From Tomocerus qinae (Eukaryota; Arthropoda; Collembola; Entomobryomorpha; Tomoceridae), in contig CM034546.1 in NCBI GenBank assembly GCA_020055645.1, positions 28,210,001 through 28,274,000 on the forward strand: 64,000 nucleotides of DNA, in the 5' to 3' direction. This document shows positions 22,801-36,300 of the stretch, piece by piece. A program made the translations under genes and the position numbers. A model generated the notes under the pieces. The model did no database searches. It saw only the letters and a program-made list of their open reading frames with translations, and had not been told where the DNA came from. Numbering within the stretch: position 1 is the stretch's first letter; each line of letters starts with the position of its first letter.

Positions 22801-25800
22801 AGAATCCAGCACATGGCATAATAACAAGATTAGCCACTTGGTGGTCTTTGAGATATTCAAACTCTTTCAGGTTTAAATTATTTGTGTATACAGTTTCACT
22901 TTTATTTACCAGTGAGACCTTTTTCCCTAAAAGTGGATGAATTATATTAATTTCATGTTTTTCTGGGATATTAATCCAATATTTCTGTCTTTGGAATGGA
23001 TATGTCGGCAATTCTAATTTCTTTCTATTATCTGGCGGGAATATTGAAAACCAATTAATATTCGCCCCATTTAAATATAAACTTTTTAAGCTTTCTAATA
23101 ACACTTCCCAATCATCTTTATTCTGCTGGAGAGTTGGAAGCCAAAGCGAATTTTCAACGACAGCATTCTTAACTCCCAAAGCTAACAAAGTAGACCAAGG
23201 TCCTATTTCAATAAAAGTATTGCAGCCATTTTCAGCAAGAGTCTGCATTCCATTTTGGAAATTAACAGGGTCTCTAGCATGTTTAAGCCAATATTTCCCA
23301 TCCTTCATTTCATCTGCTGTCAAAAGTGATCCAGTAGTTCCAGAAACATATTGACAACTTTGAGTTTTATATTTTATTTTACTTGTGACGTAATTAAACT
23401 TGGAAAGAATTCCTTCGATATCCTGAGAGTGGAATGCATGAGGAGCTGCTAAAATCTTACAACGAATTTTATTTGCTGTACAGATCTTTTGGCATTTTTT
23501 CAGTGATTCCATTCTACCTGCTACGACAATTTCTTCTGGACAGTTGAACCCAGCTATATCTAACCATTCATTGCGATAATTTTTGGAAAATTCCGAAATC
23601 AATTCTGAAGCTTTCTCTTTAGAGGAATGAATGGCCATCATTCCACCGGGTGGCAAATCAGATATTAGTTGATTGCTTTTAGTTAGCAAAGTCAAAGCAT
23701 CTTCCAGATCAACAATTTCTGATGCTACTGCAGCTGCAAATGCTCCAATGCTGTGACCCAATACAAAATCCGGTTTCACACCTAAACTAAAAAGTAATTT
23801 CAGAATTGCATATTGAACACAAAATATTGATAACTGACACGGTGCACATTTCTGTAATAAAGACCCATTCTTGTCTCCCCATAAAACGTCTTGTATTATT
23901 ATGCCTGTCTCCGTTTTAATAATATTTGCACACTTGTTAAAGTAACTTCTGAAAATACAATTACTCTTATACAAACCATGAGCCATTCCTAAATACTGGG
24001 GACCTTGCCCAGTGAAAAGAAATGCTATTTTCATTGTTTCTTTAGGTACAGGACAGGCAAAAGTTTTAGTTTTAAAAGCTTCTGTTAATTTTGAAATGTC
24101 TTTTTCAATGAAACTTGCTCTGTAATTAAAATGTGCCCTGCCATTATTAGCAGTAAAGCACAAATCGTTGATATCAACTTGTGGATTGTTCATTAGGAAT
24201 TCATAGTAACAGTGAACCAATTCATAGAAAGCTGTTTCTGTTTTGGCAGATAAATTGAGTATATTGTACGCATTTTCTTACTCCTTAGAGTTGATTACGA
24301 CTGAGCCATATTTATTATCGTTAGGAGGTTCTTCTAAAAGGACGTGAACATTTGTTCCACTAATTCCAAAGGAGCTTACACCTGCTATTCTGACTCTTTC
24401 CTTATTTGATTTCCAAGGTTGTTGATCTATTGGAATAATGGCAGGAATTGTTTCCAAATCTATATCTGAATTAAGAGTGTCTAGATTTCGGTGACTTGGG
24501 ATGATTTCGTTTTTCAATGATAGAATTATTTTAATGATACTGGCTAATCCTGCTACGGATTCAGTATGCCCTATATTAGTCTTTACTGACCCAATAACTA
24601 AAGGCTTTTCCCTTTTGCTAGCATAACATGCCGACAAAGCTGCAAATTCTATCGGATCTCCAACTGGAGTTCCAGTCCCATGTGCCTCCACAAAATCGAC
24701 TTCTTCAGGGCGGACTCCTGAATTTTTAAGGGCACCTCTAACGGCTATTTCCTGACACATTTTACTCGGAGTGCCAAAACTAGACGAAGTTCCTTCGTTA
24801 CTTATGCCACTCCCTCTGATAATTCCCATTACCCGATCTCCACTTTTTACTGCATCAGTAAGTCGTTTTAATACGATGACCGCAATTCCTTCAGCTCGGC
24901 CAAATCCATCTGCCTTTTCATCGAATGTTTTACAATGACCATCTTTCGCCAAAATTGGAACACCTTCTTCAAGTATTTCAATTATGTTTGCCCCCATCAC
25001 TAATCCTAAGTCTGTTTCTTTCCGTTTCAAACTCTCACAGGCTAAATGCAAAGCGACCATGGAAGATGAACATCCAGATTCAGTTGCAATATTTGGTCCA
25101 TTGAGACCCAAAAAGTTTGAAATTCTAGCAGAAGTTGCAGCAAATGAGTTTCCAAGAATGATATTGTGAAATGCTTTCGTTGGTGTATTTTCTTTCACTA
25201 GTCTCTCATATTCCATTTTCCAAACTCCCGTAAATACTCCAGTGTTGCTCCCTTTCAGAGAATGTGGATTGATAGCTGCATTCTCTAAAGCTTCCCAAGC
25301 TACCTCCATCAATAATCTTTGTTGTGGATCAATCAACTCTGCTTCTCTTGGACTGATTTCAAAAAACTTGGCATCGAATTCATCGATTGGACATTTCAGA
25401 AATCCACCTTTGAATTCAACATACTTTTTCTCGTCTAAATGAAACAATTCAAAACGTTCCGCCGGAGTGGACCTAATTCCATCTCCGCCTTTCATTAATA
25501 ACTCCCAAAACTCGTCAATGTTATTTGCTTCTGGAAAGCGACAACTGTATCCCACAATTGCAATAGAATCTTTGTAGTAGTAATTCCGCCGGTTGAAAGT
25601 TCCGTCGTATAGTCTTAATATGGAGTGTTCATGGGAATTGCCATGTAGCATAATATTAATGTCGGACTGACACGAATCCCAAAGTTTGGTTATTTTCTGT
25701 AATCATAACAAATCATTGATCGGCTTTTAGCAAAAATCGTGGTCAGTCTCACACAAATGTTTGCTATGGTATCTGTATTTAGACTTAGACTATGCTTAAA

Positions 25801-28359
25801 TGTGTAAATGAAAAATATAAATTTGATTTGATTTTTATACTTGGATTCCAGTATCTTCACCAACAGTCAATTTTGACGATTGAATGATTTTAACGGTTTG
25901 CAACTCTCTAATAAAATAAAGGATTATTAAAGTTCAATTGAAAACTAAAAAAACACTTACTATGTTTAAAAAATTAAATACCGTAATTTGGTGTAATTAA
26001 GGTCAACACTGTAGATTCTGTCCAGTTTAAATAGTGTTTCCTTGCCAAAGACTTCACAGGAATCAGTAAACAGATGGGACCCTAAAATAACATTCAACAG
26101 GCATACTGTGTATATAACTCTTATTAATTTGCAATTTTGGATAAAAATATTTAAATAATATATAAACTAACAAGAGAAGTGTTGTTTATTTGTGATGTTG
26201 AGGATTTTATTATAAACTTCCGAATTTGGTTTTATTACAAGCAAAGAGGGGAAGTATTGTGGTTCATACGCATCCGTCATATAATATTCCTTTTCCAGAT
26301 CGAATAATTCGTCGCAATTTTGTAAAATCTGTTTACAGAAATATTAATATTGCCTAATGATTAATGATATAGCTTTTTCTACACGGCGGCACCTTACAGA
26401 TATTCAAAACTCTTTTCCGTTTTTAAGTATATATTATTACATTATTAGGCTAGGTTAAAGTGGTGTATTGTATGCATAATTCAATGCTAAATAAAGTTAT
26501 AATAATCTTTTGAGTATAGTGTTGAATACATTTTATGTTGTGATAGGACACGACAATCAGGAATTAAAACTTGCATTGTGAAACTGATTCAACTAAATAT
26601 TTGTTATGGATTTTAAAACATAATGATTACCTTGCTTTTTTGACTAACGATCGCTATCTTGGTATACATTTCCATATTAAAGGCCCATATTTTCAAAAGA
26701 TCTATTGATAGCAAATTTGGGCTTAGGCAGTTTTCATTCAAATCTATTTGAACAACCGAATTAAAACATTGAGCCAAAAGTTGACTGAAATTTAAAAAAA
26801 ACATTGGCGATTATTTGTAAATTTGGGGTTAAATCATTTAAATGTTGTGTGAACAATACCGATGCTTAACTCCAAGGTCACCAGGAATTAAAACAACGGT
26901 ATCTGCCAAAGTTATGACTTGTGCAAGTGATGTTCCCAAAATTGCAGCTTGAATAGTAGTCTCTTCATCCATGGCTGCGGTAACCCAAGCATATCTGAAA
27001 CCTCCTGTATAAACCAATGGAATTAATCATAATTTTAAAAATATTGGAAATAGTTGTGCCTATATATAAACATATTACCATGTAAGTATGTAAAATTTAT
27101 TACCTATTTGAGTTTTTATGTAGTAGTTTTTAATTAACCATTTTGCAAGCTACTTATACCTTTTAGCACATTTCCAAAATGCCCAGGACATATTATGTAA
27201 TTTTAGAAACCAAAATTTTGATTTTGATCAAATCTAACGTCATTAAAATTAATCACACTTACTTGAAAGTACATTTGACAGTCAACAAGTGGTTTCAAAT
27301 TAGGTTGGATTAATTAAAAATGAAAGTTTTTGTTTCTGAAAATACATCCTAGGCATAGTATGTCCATTCTGTACCTACTTTCCTGTGACATTTATTAATT
27401 TTTTTTACACCTTTGTTTATACACTTTTTATGATTTGATTTTAATATTTATGTGGTGTTAGTGTTCAATGAGAATTTAGTTAAATATTGATCATCACTCT
27501 ATAGTGTAATCGTGTTGTTCGAGTTGCGAAATGAAAAATTCCGTAGGTATATTTGTTTATATCACCGTGCGTTAATTTTCCGCTGTGATAGCGCAGCTAA
27601 GCAGACCTCAATCTTAAACGTTGCCGAAATCTGGTAAATCCCAACAAGTCCGTATATTTCATAACAAAGCAGTTCATGCGTTCTTTATGCAAATATTTCC
27701 AGGACATCGGACAGTTTTCCAAAACAATAGTCAATACACCTATCAATGTAAAATATCTACCTCTCTACCACTAAATGAGAGACCATGAAAAGTTCAATTA
27801 GAAAAATCAATCTGAAATACTTTCTTCTCATCGTACAATATTGTCCCTGGAATACACACTAGCTTTATTTATAACAGGGCCTAGGTCCTGTGACCGGCTA
27901 GTTACATTGTAAGCATGATATACTTTGATACGGAATCGTTTGCTCAGTTACAAAAGAGCGATAATAGAAACTTGCAACTAGTTCACTTAAAGTACACGGT
28001 TTAAAAAATATTCTACATTCTTTTATGTAAATTGAGGGAAAATCTGAATCGATTAGTAAATTGCATTAGTCAAGATACATTCGATTGCTAGGTTCTTATC
28101 AACGTATTATCTTGATTTATATCAATTTCTTAGAAATGATGCTGATTGCTGAATTATTTCTTTCCTAAGATCCTACTGAGTCACTTACTCTTAAATTTTA
28201 ATGATATTTAGTACAGAAACCGCTACCTATTTTTTAAATATACGATTGCTAAAACTTGTTACTTACTCTCCTCCGTTACTTGATCTTATCTCACTATACC
28301 TGATTGCTTTCATTATAATTATGTACAAAAATAAAAGGATACTTACCTTGTAGTTTCAT
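16877..28359 (-). CDS. PKS-B: GT8-like/PKS paralogue with one in-frame stop codon
   Basis: Seven exons by the same logic as PKS-A: 28347-28359, 26860-27004, 26631-26784, 26172-26328, 25982-26081, 25841-25907 and 16877-25696. That gives 3151 codons, open except for one TAA at 24278-24280, in the linker between KS and AT; the frame resumes directly with ENAYNILNLSA. The KS (Cys codon 25070-25072), DH, cMT (EIGGGSAATS), ER (HVASGGVG), ACP (GLDSLMS) and R (TGGTGHLGAH, YALTK) motifs are all present. The AT motif is GHSIGA, not GHSIGE, with the nucleophilic Ser kept. The KR has His at the catalytic Tyr (18742-18744), as in PKS-A. The GT8 DxD position reads SQK. Intron 1 is 1.3 kb and carries a transposon end near 27830-27900. 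Alternatives for the TAA are recent nonsense mutation, assembly error, readthrough, or two polypeptides; a single lesion in nearly 9.5 kb argues against old decay. Confidence 0.75.
24278..24280 (-). other. In-frame TAA in PKS-B
   Basis: On the minus strand the codons read AAG GAG TAA GAA AAT GCG. The homologous region of PKS-A is a sense stretch (IDEEMTHHILNLSA). Frame before and after the stop is identical, and there is no splice donor nearby that would remove it cleanly. Confidence 0.85.
27830..27902 (-). repeat. Transposon-end repeat in PKS-B intron 1
   Basis: The roughly 70-bp segment, containing GGAATACACACTAGC and the small hairpin ACAGGGCCTAGGTCCTGT, occurs in opposite orientation at 45365-45440. 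It ends in GGCTAGT on this strand. The hairpin near a CTAGT-type end recalls Helitron-like termini, but that assignment is weak. Confidence 0.45.
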
Positions 28360-29150
28360 TTTTGAAAGCGATGACACGACTTTATCAATAATGTCGTTTT
28401 ATATAAGTATACAACGATTGATAAATATAAGTAATTTCATGTATACTATATCTATACTACTATATACATATGAAATTAGTACTATATGTATAAATAAGAT
28501 GTACGGATATTAATTCCAATTGTATTTCTTACTTAGTTAATATGTTGACAACCAATTCAGTTTCAGATACCAACAACTGACTGCCAAACGGAGAGTGTGA
28601 AGGAGTAAGTGGCTGTATAAGTAAGAACTATTACACAATGGGACGAAAACCAATTAATACAGTGTTATTCTAATTTTGAATTGGGTATTATGATTGCGTA
28701 AGGTTTACGTTGATTTATCAGTACCGCACAATAACATAAAATATTTAAAATTATCCAGGGTTAGAAAGTAGCTAATGCGGGAAATATGTAGGCAACAGTA
28801 GAGCTTTGCCCTTATTGTCTACTATTCACCTCTAAATTGAACCGCCACCACAGAGCCACTATCAATGGATTACTGAACCCTGAGTACAATAATAATATGT
28901 TAATAATCGAACTCAATTTACGTTAACTTTAATGTGTATTTGTTTACAAGGAAAAATAACATGAAATATCTACGTAGAATATTACAGGGTATATAATAAT
29001 ATATGACAATGGAATAGAGAATCTCTAATAGAAATGCATCTTAAGATTGAGGAAAACTCAACACACGAAAGTGATTTCAGATAACTGATGTACAAGGAAA
29101 ATCTCTTCAAATGGTTCCAGTTCCAATATAATGCAATTATAAAAGTGAAT
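28360..29150 (-). promoter_or_regulatory. Conserved 5' flank of PKS-B
   Basis: This is homologous to the PKS-A and PKS-C upstream regions. On the minus strand a good TATA box, TATATAAA, lies at 28398-28405, about 40 bp upstream of the ATG at 28359, which would give a very short 5' UTR. The shared element ATTGCGTAAGGTTTACG is at 28693-28709, about 335 bp upstream. Promoter function is inferred. Confidence 0.45.
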
Positions 29151-29318
29151 AAAAATGTTGAGAAAAATGCAAGAGAACTGCTTCGAAGAGGAAGTTTTCT
29201 TGAGCCAAAATCTTTTGAAATTCGCCAATAGTAAATGGATGACTTCGTAAGTTAGCAAATTAACAAAAGCCAAAATAAAGCAAAATTAGAATAAAATCTT
29301 TATAAATGAAAAACTAAC

Positions 29319-29544
29319 CTCAATTGTGAATCAACAACTGCTTTTGGGTCGTCATTTCTTCCCATGCGGCAAGTTCCACTGTAATGCCAAATTGTCCCTG
29401 TGAATTGCCTTGCTTGGCATTCATAATAAGCATCGCTTTTGAAAGTGTAATTTTCACAGCCAGGGAACGGTTGAGGTACAAGTGTGGCATCGTATTTTTT
29501 TTACGCGTTTGTATTCTCATAACTATTGACAATGTATTTCATTC
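29319..29544 (-). pseudogene. Relic GMC oxidoreductase exon between PKS-B and PKS-C
   Basis: This 226-bp exon aligns end to end with the penultimate exons of GMC-1 (54312-54537) and GMC-2 (62020-62245), which have exactly the same length. It keeps the acceptor CAG, the donor GTTAGT, and motifs [18 protein letters not shown] and [14 protein letters not shown] at 29501-29503 replaces the Tyr codon of GMC-1. Sequence to about 29850 still resembles the GMC-1 intron before this exon (tagtgttt...ttttcatttt). On the other side the resemblance stops within the following intron and passes into the PKS-B 5' flank, so the final exon has been deleted. The reading is a leftover from duplication of a PKS-plus-GMC segment. 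Confidence 0.8.
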
Positions 29545-30319
29545 CTGCATGAATAAAACTTTTATTAAGTGAGCGCTCAAAAAATTTGAATTTAGGAAAT
29601 TAAGTTAATCTGGTCTCTAGTCATAACATAAATGTATTACCTATAAAATCTTGAACTAAAAATTTCTTTACTACTTTAAGAATGAAGTGTTATATTTTAC
29701 TTTTAATGCCATAACTCCATAGACATAGACTTTTTTCTCATACCAACCGTTCTTATGTTACAGATTAGTGTTTGGGAACCACCTTTTCATTTTCTGAGGA
29801 AACCGAGTCAAAAGCACTAATTGTAACGTAAAATTAGCATTTAAATATTTCATACAGTTTTGGCTATTCCTAAATTTGCAGCTTCCAATGTTTTTTGAAA
29901 ATTGAAAATAAACAAATAAAGTTCTTTATCGCCACCACAGACGGGATTGGTACAAAATTATAGTTGTTCAAACAGGCACGTTAAAGTTAAACCCAAACCT
30001 AGAAACCTGCCCTGAAAATTTATTTTAAATGAAACATGGACAAAAATGATTTAAGGAACACAAGACATAATTATTCATTCCAACTGGAATATTATACTGT
30101 AATTTATTATCAAAGCCTTTTGCATGTTCATAGTTACATGACATAGGGATTCTATTCTAGTAGAGGACATCGATCAGTACAGCGATATAATTGGTCAACA
30201 TAAAATTGTCAGACAGAATTATTACAAAGTAAATACAAATAATACATCAGGTATTCGTGTACCATTATTATTCATTCAAATTTCCTAATAGTATTCTAAA
30301 TTCCAATACACCGATGAGA
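29545..30319. other. Spacer with decayed GMC intron, then PKS-C 3' flank
   Basis: The first 300 bp resemble the intron of GMC-1 upstream of the homologous exon. The rest is AT-rich with no ORF or recognisable element. Confidence 0.4.
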
Positions 30320-33300
30320 TTATAAAATACCCGAAGATTTGGCATATGACAAGAACTTTTTAGCTCCGTCATAAGAGCTACCAATTCTTTCAGTAATATT
30401 TGGAATTACTTTCAGGATTTTCTGGCTAAATTTTTTGTCCATTAACGCACCTGTAACAAAATGCTTTGCCATGTAGATATTATCAGTGTAGAGGGTCAAT
30501 AACAAATCCTTGCTAAAAAATGATAGTGCTAGATTGTCACCGATGTGTTGCTGCATGGTTTTGATAAATTCATCGTCACTGACAATTGTCAAATTGTAGC
30601 CTAGATCAGAAACTATATTTATTAATTCTTTGACCTTTATGGTATTTGTATGTATCAGATTGTACATTTCTGAGTTAACATTGTCATTGAACAGAAAGTC
30701 CATCGTTAATTCAGCAGCAATATCTAGTGACATGAAAGACCATCCTTCTTCGTTATTACATATAACGCCCAACTTTATTGCCAGCAAAAAGCAGTTAATT
30801 ACAAAATCTGTCCCAAAACTAAAATATCCTGTTAAACTGTTCCCAGCTATATTTGCATATCGAATGACAATGCAAGGAATTCCTCTAGAAATGGCTTGCC
30901 TAATTAATTTCTCGCCGATGAACTTAGTTAAACAATAACCCAAGGCTATTCCTTCCCCGTTATTTTCATCATCAGGAAATTCTTCGTAAGCAAACCCATC
31001 GCTATTCAATTTATTTATAGCTCCAATTGACGAGGAATAAAATATTTATTGTACCCAGAACGTTCACTGATCTTAAGTCAGTTGTATTGGGAGACGGGTC
31101 CCAATACTTTTCAATGAAATTGACTTTGGCAGATATATGGTAGACAGCATCCACGTCTCTAGATAAAGAGTTATATTTTTCTAATGGCATTCCCAACATA
31201 TCCTGAGCCACATCGCCTTTTACTACAGAAACTCTATTCAGGTCTACGGTCAAATTATATTTTTTAAGATTTTTAATCAGTCTTTTGTAAGCTAGTTCTG
31301 GAGTGGAACTTCTAACCAAACAAATGACGGTAATAAAAGGTTTTTTCAAAAGGTTGTCAAGCATATGCGCTCCTAAATGTCCTGTTCCACCTGTAAAAAG
31401 AACTTTGCGAATCTGACTTGCTTTGACATAATTTCCGCTTCCTCTGATATCTTCTGGCAGAAATGAATCTTTCCTAATAAATTTTTCTAATTCATTCTTA
31501 TCAATTCCATTAGCTTTTCGTTCTGAACTTGATTCAACCTTTCTTAATATTAAGTCAATTAAATGTTCACTTAACTTACTAACACTTGGATAATCAACTA
31601 ATATATTATTACTTAAAGTGAAATTGTCTCCCATTAACGATTGCAGATTGTTCTTTAATTCGACTGACATGAGCGAGTCTAATCCCATTTCATAAAGCAA
31701 TTGATGGTCATTTATCTGTTCTCTTTTTGGTATCTTTAGTATATTTTTAATAATAGTACCTAGTAAATCTTTAACATATATTTGTGCATCTGCAACTTTC
31801 AATGATTTTATATCCTCCAATAATTGCTCTGACTCCAAACCGTTCCATTTTTTCCTTTTATTGGCGTCATCAAGATTATCCACAAAATATTGGTCTACAA
31901 CTGGAGATATAGTGCCAGCTTCCTTCTTATTAAAATTCATTACTCCAACTTGAACCAAGTTGGGTCGAGACATTAGATACTGTAGAGCAGAAATACCTTG
32001 GTCAGGAGTAAATGGATAGATTCCAGAAAATGTGGAATTAGTAGCCGCACCAACATCTGACCAGGCACCCCAATTTATGGATTGTGCGGGCATTCCAATC
32101 GTATGGCGATAATGAGCAAATGCATCAAGAAAACAATTAGCTGAACCATAATTACTTTGCCCAGGTGGTGAGAATATGGCAGATATTGAAGAAAATAACA
32201 CAAAATATTCCATTTGCATATATTTTGTAAAATTATGCAAATTAAGGCAACCTTGGATTTTAGCGTTGAAAACAGATTGATACTTTTCCCAAGTTTGATT
32301 GGCAAATATTGCATCGGAAAGAACTCCTGCAGAGTGAATCACGCCTTTTAATGGGGGCAATGATAACTTATCTGAATGAATTGTCTGAAACAAATTTTCA
32401 CATTGTTGCAGATTTCCTACATCTACTTGAAATGATAAAACACGACAGCCTTTACTTCGAATTGTGTCTAATACAATAAGCGTCTGTGAATTTGGTGCTG
32501 ATCTTCCTATTAGTATCAAACATCCAGCACCGTAATCTGCCATCCATTTAGCCACTTCTAAACCAATTCCTCCTAATCCACCGGTTATTAGATAAGTGGC
32601 ATTTTTACTAAACAAAAAGTCTTTTGTCTTTACCCCACAACAAATATTTGAAATTTTGGGCATTGATAAAACAATTTTACCAATATGCTGGGCTTTCATG
32701 AAATAGTCTAGAGCGTTTCTTATATCTGTGATGTCAAATGTAGAATATGCTACCGGCATGATTATGTCTTTGTTATATACAACCTTAATATTTTCTGCTA
32801 AAACCGCTGGTTCAACTATTTCCAGATCGACGATTGTGTATTTAACATCAGGTCTCAGCTTTCTCACATCTTCTAGTTGCCAAATATTTACTTTTCCAAT
32901 TTCGACAAATCGAGCATTTTTTGCACAATTTTCAAGTGTTGTTTCTTTGAAGCCTTCGCTAGTCAATGAATTCAAAACTACATCCACTCCGTTACCATTA
33001 GTTGTTTTCTTTATCCCCTCACCGAATGAAAGATCCCTAGAGTTAAAAATATATTGCAATCCAAGTGATTTAAGGTAACACCTCTTTCTTCTACTTCCTG
33101 CTGTAGCTATAATTCTCGCCCCTATATGTTTTGCAATTTGAATTGCATAGAGTCCTAAGCCTCCAGATGCTACGTGAATTAAAACTGTTTCGCCCTTTTT
33201 TAAATTGGCGACTGTAGCGAGGCAGTAATGTGCAGTTAGATGACATGACGGAATTGTGGCAGCCTCAAATAAAGTAAAATGAGACGGCTTATGGTAAATT

Positions 33301-36300
33301 GTACTTGTTTCTTTTACAACGATATGACTGGCCGCAGTGCCTGTGCCAATTCCGAATATTTCATCTCCTGGTTTAAATTTTGTTACACGAGAGCCAACTT
33401 TTGAAACAATTCCGGAATAATCAGTACCCACGTGCTCATATAAAGTGTGATAGCCATTAGGCTTTAGGATAACTAAAATGTCTCTAAAGTTAAGAGACAT
33501 GGCTTTAATCACAACTTTGACATCGTCTGGATACAATAGAGAATTTTCGAAAGGTTTAAAATCCAAATCTGCAATTCGTTTTGTAGTTGAAAGCTTAAGT
33601 TTATATTCTCCTTGTGGAAGACTTAGAACTTCATTGTCTTCACTAATTGATTCATATCGAGTTACAAACTTTTTACCTTTCCTATAGCAAACATAGCTAG
33701 TGCCAGGTTGAAAACACTCGTAAAATATTTCTTTGGCATTGTTTTCTATATCAACATCGTCGGGATCCATATCTACCAGAGATAAAGACAATTTTGGAGC
33801 TTCATTAGTGAGACTCTTTAACATTCCCCAAATTACAGCTCCTGAAGGAAGAACATTTTCCTGATTCTTTATGTACATTGCACCTCTAGTCACTACAACT
33901 AATTTGACATTGGGTTTTCCGTGTTTAGTAAAATATTTACAGAAGTTGAGAGTTTTTATGTACAGTTCGTTTGCATAAATAATATCTGAATCCAGCGGCA
34001 TTAAATAAAGCACTCCACAAACATCATTTAACTCTGTGATACTATTTAGTTCTTCCGTAAACTGAAATTCGTCTACCATGTCCACAAATTGTGCACTTTT
34101 GTTTCCAGTATTCGAATGGGATTTCGGACAATGCTTCAGGGATATGACGTTTTGTCCATTATTTAATAATAATTTGATCACGCTTTTATTAAAAGCTTCT
34201 TCTTTACAAAAAACAAGCCAAGACTTTGACGATGATGATAAAGAAGAATGACCTTTGGCTTCGGCAGCAAGAACTGATGAACTTTTAGCGTCAGTTGATA
34301 AAAGATATGACCATCCAAAACCATTTTCAGTCAGTACTCGATCCCAAATATCTTTAGATACCATTGGATTCGTAGTCCTCAAATCATAGTCTCTAAATTT
34401 CCAATAGCTATCCAAAATACCAAAAATAATATCTATTGATCTGTAAGGTTGCAAAAACTCTTGTAGAAACAATATTCCTCGGTCAACCAACAACTTCCTA
34501 ATATTTCTAACCGATACCCTTAAATTGTCTGTTGCGTGGATTACATTAGAGGCTAAAACAATATCGTAATGATTTGGACAGAACCCTTGCAACGTGGGAT
34601 CTTTCTCAATGTCTAAAACTTTGTAGTCAACTGTATCAAAGGACTTCAATTCTATTCTAGCATTTTCAAAGAATTGAACTGAAACATCTGTGAAGGTGTA
34701 TTGGTAGGGCATTCCACTTTCCTGAAGAGCCTTTAAAATTACTTTTGAAGTACCTGCACTTCCTCCTCCAATTTCAATTATTCGAGCAACTGGAATTTCT
34801 TTTTTTGAAATTATTTTTAAATCGTCAAGCATTAAACAAAGATATTTTGCCATCGTTACATTTGCCAAATTAACAACTGAACCTTTAGTGTAGATATCTA
34901 AAATATTCATATCATTTCTTCCAAATAAGGCAGCCATAGGCTCAATCTTATCTGTTATTACATTCCAGAAATTAAATATACATTTATCAAAAAGCTCTAA
35001 TTCTACTGGTAATGCCATTTTGATTGCCTGATACAATTTTTCTAATTCAATTTGAATTTCTTCACTGTTGGGAAATTCTTTAACCACTTTCCAATCAACG
35101 GAATCTTTTCCAATTCGAATTATATTACCGTCCTCAATAAACATATCAATTATACGGTCAAATAATTTGATATGGTTAAGGGATATTAATTTATCCACCA
35201 TGATGGATGATGTATTGTAGTTTTCTCCTAAATTCAGAAAAATTCCATTTTCATTAAACATTTTTATCAGTTTTAAGTGAATGTATTTTTCGTGTTGATT
35301 TCGCAGTGTAGGATTGTTAGACTTCACGTCATTCTCCATGGATTTTTCCAAAAGTGGAAAAACGTCAACAAAGTCTTTCAAAGATTTTATTTCAATCCGA
35401 GATTGTAGAGGACCTAACTGAGGACTCCAAGTGTCTTTATATAAATCTGGCATTGATTTTTCTGTCGAGTAATTGTGTTCAGAAATGAACCAACAGTTGT
35501 CGCCACAAAACTAATACCAACCATTAAAAACAATAAATTGAAGTCCTGATCATATAACGAAACAGTGCCACTATTGCTTGTAGCATCCCAGTTTGCATGC
35601 CCATAAACAACGTCGGTTGAAATACCAGCAAAGGCGTAGCAGTTTTCTATCCCTACAGGAAGATATAATGTTTGGTTTTTAATTTCCATCGTTAATGCTA
35701 TCACTTGCAGCATCGAATCCAATACAATAGGATGATAAATATATTGTTCTAAATTCCAAGTTGAATATTTAACTGGTATAACTGCGTAGACTTCACTTTC
35801 CAACAAACAAAGGGACTCAATGCTTTGAAATGCTTCTTTAAGTTGAATACCACTTTTCTGTATTTCTTTATAGAATTCGTTAGAAGACTCTTGCTCCTTT
35901 AACATATTTTTAAAGCGTTCTACTATTTCCCTTCTAAATTTTAATTTTGGATCGCTTTCATCTAGTAATGTAATTGTCGCACTTGCATGTTTTTTCCATC
36001 CATGCAATTTATTAAAAATATGTACACTAACCGCTAGCAAATCATTTTTGCCTTCCTGTGGCGTGGCAATTACGTGCATCTCATATTGTTTTCTTTCCTC
36101 CAATTCAAATGCAATTTCGATAACAAAATCTTTAACTTTTAAAGCTTTTGAACGATTTCTCATTTGCAGTAAATCTTTTCCCACAGCTAAAATAATTTCC
36201 AAAAATCCTGCAGCTGGCATAATAATAACATTTGCTACCAAATGGTCTTTGAGAAATATAAACTCGGTAAGGTTTAAATTGTTTGAATAGAAAGTTTCAC

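Noticed and set aside
24278..25651. Stand-alone KS gene upstream of PKS-B
   Set aside because: The KS segment and the rest share one frame with only the TAA between them, and the paralogues are continuous there. Separate genes are not needed to explain it.
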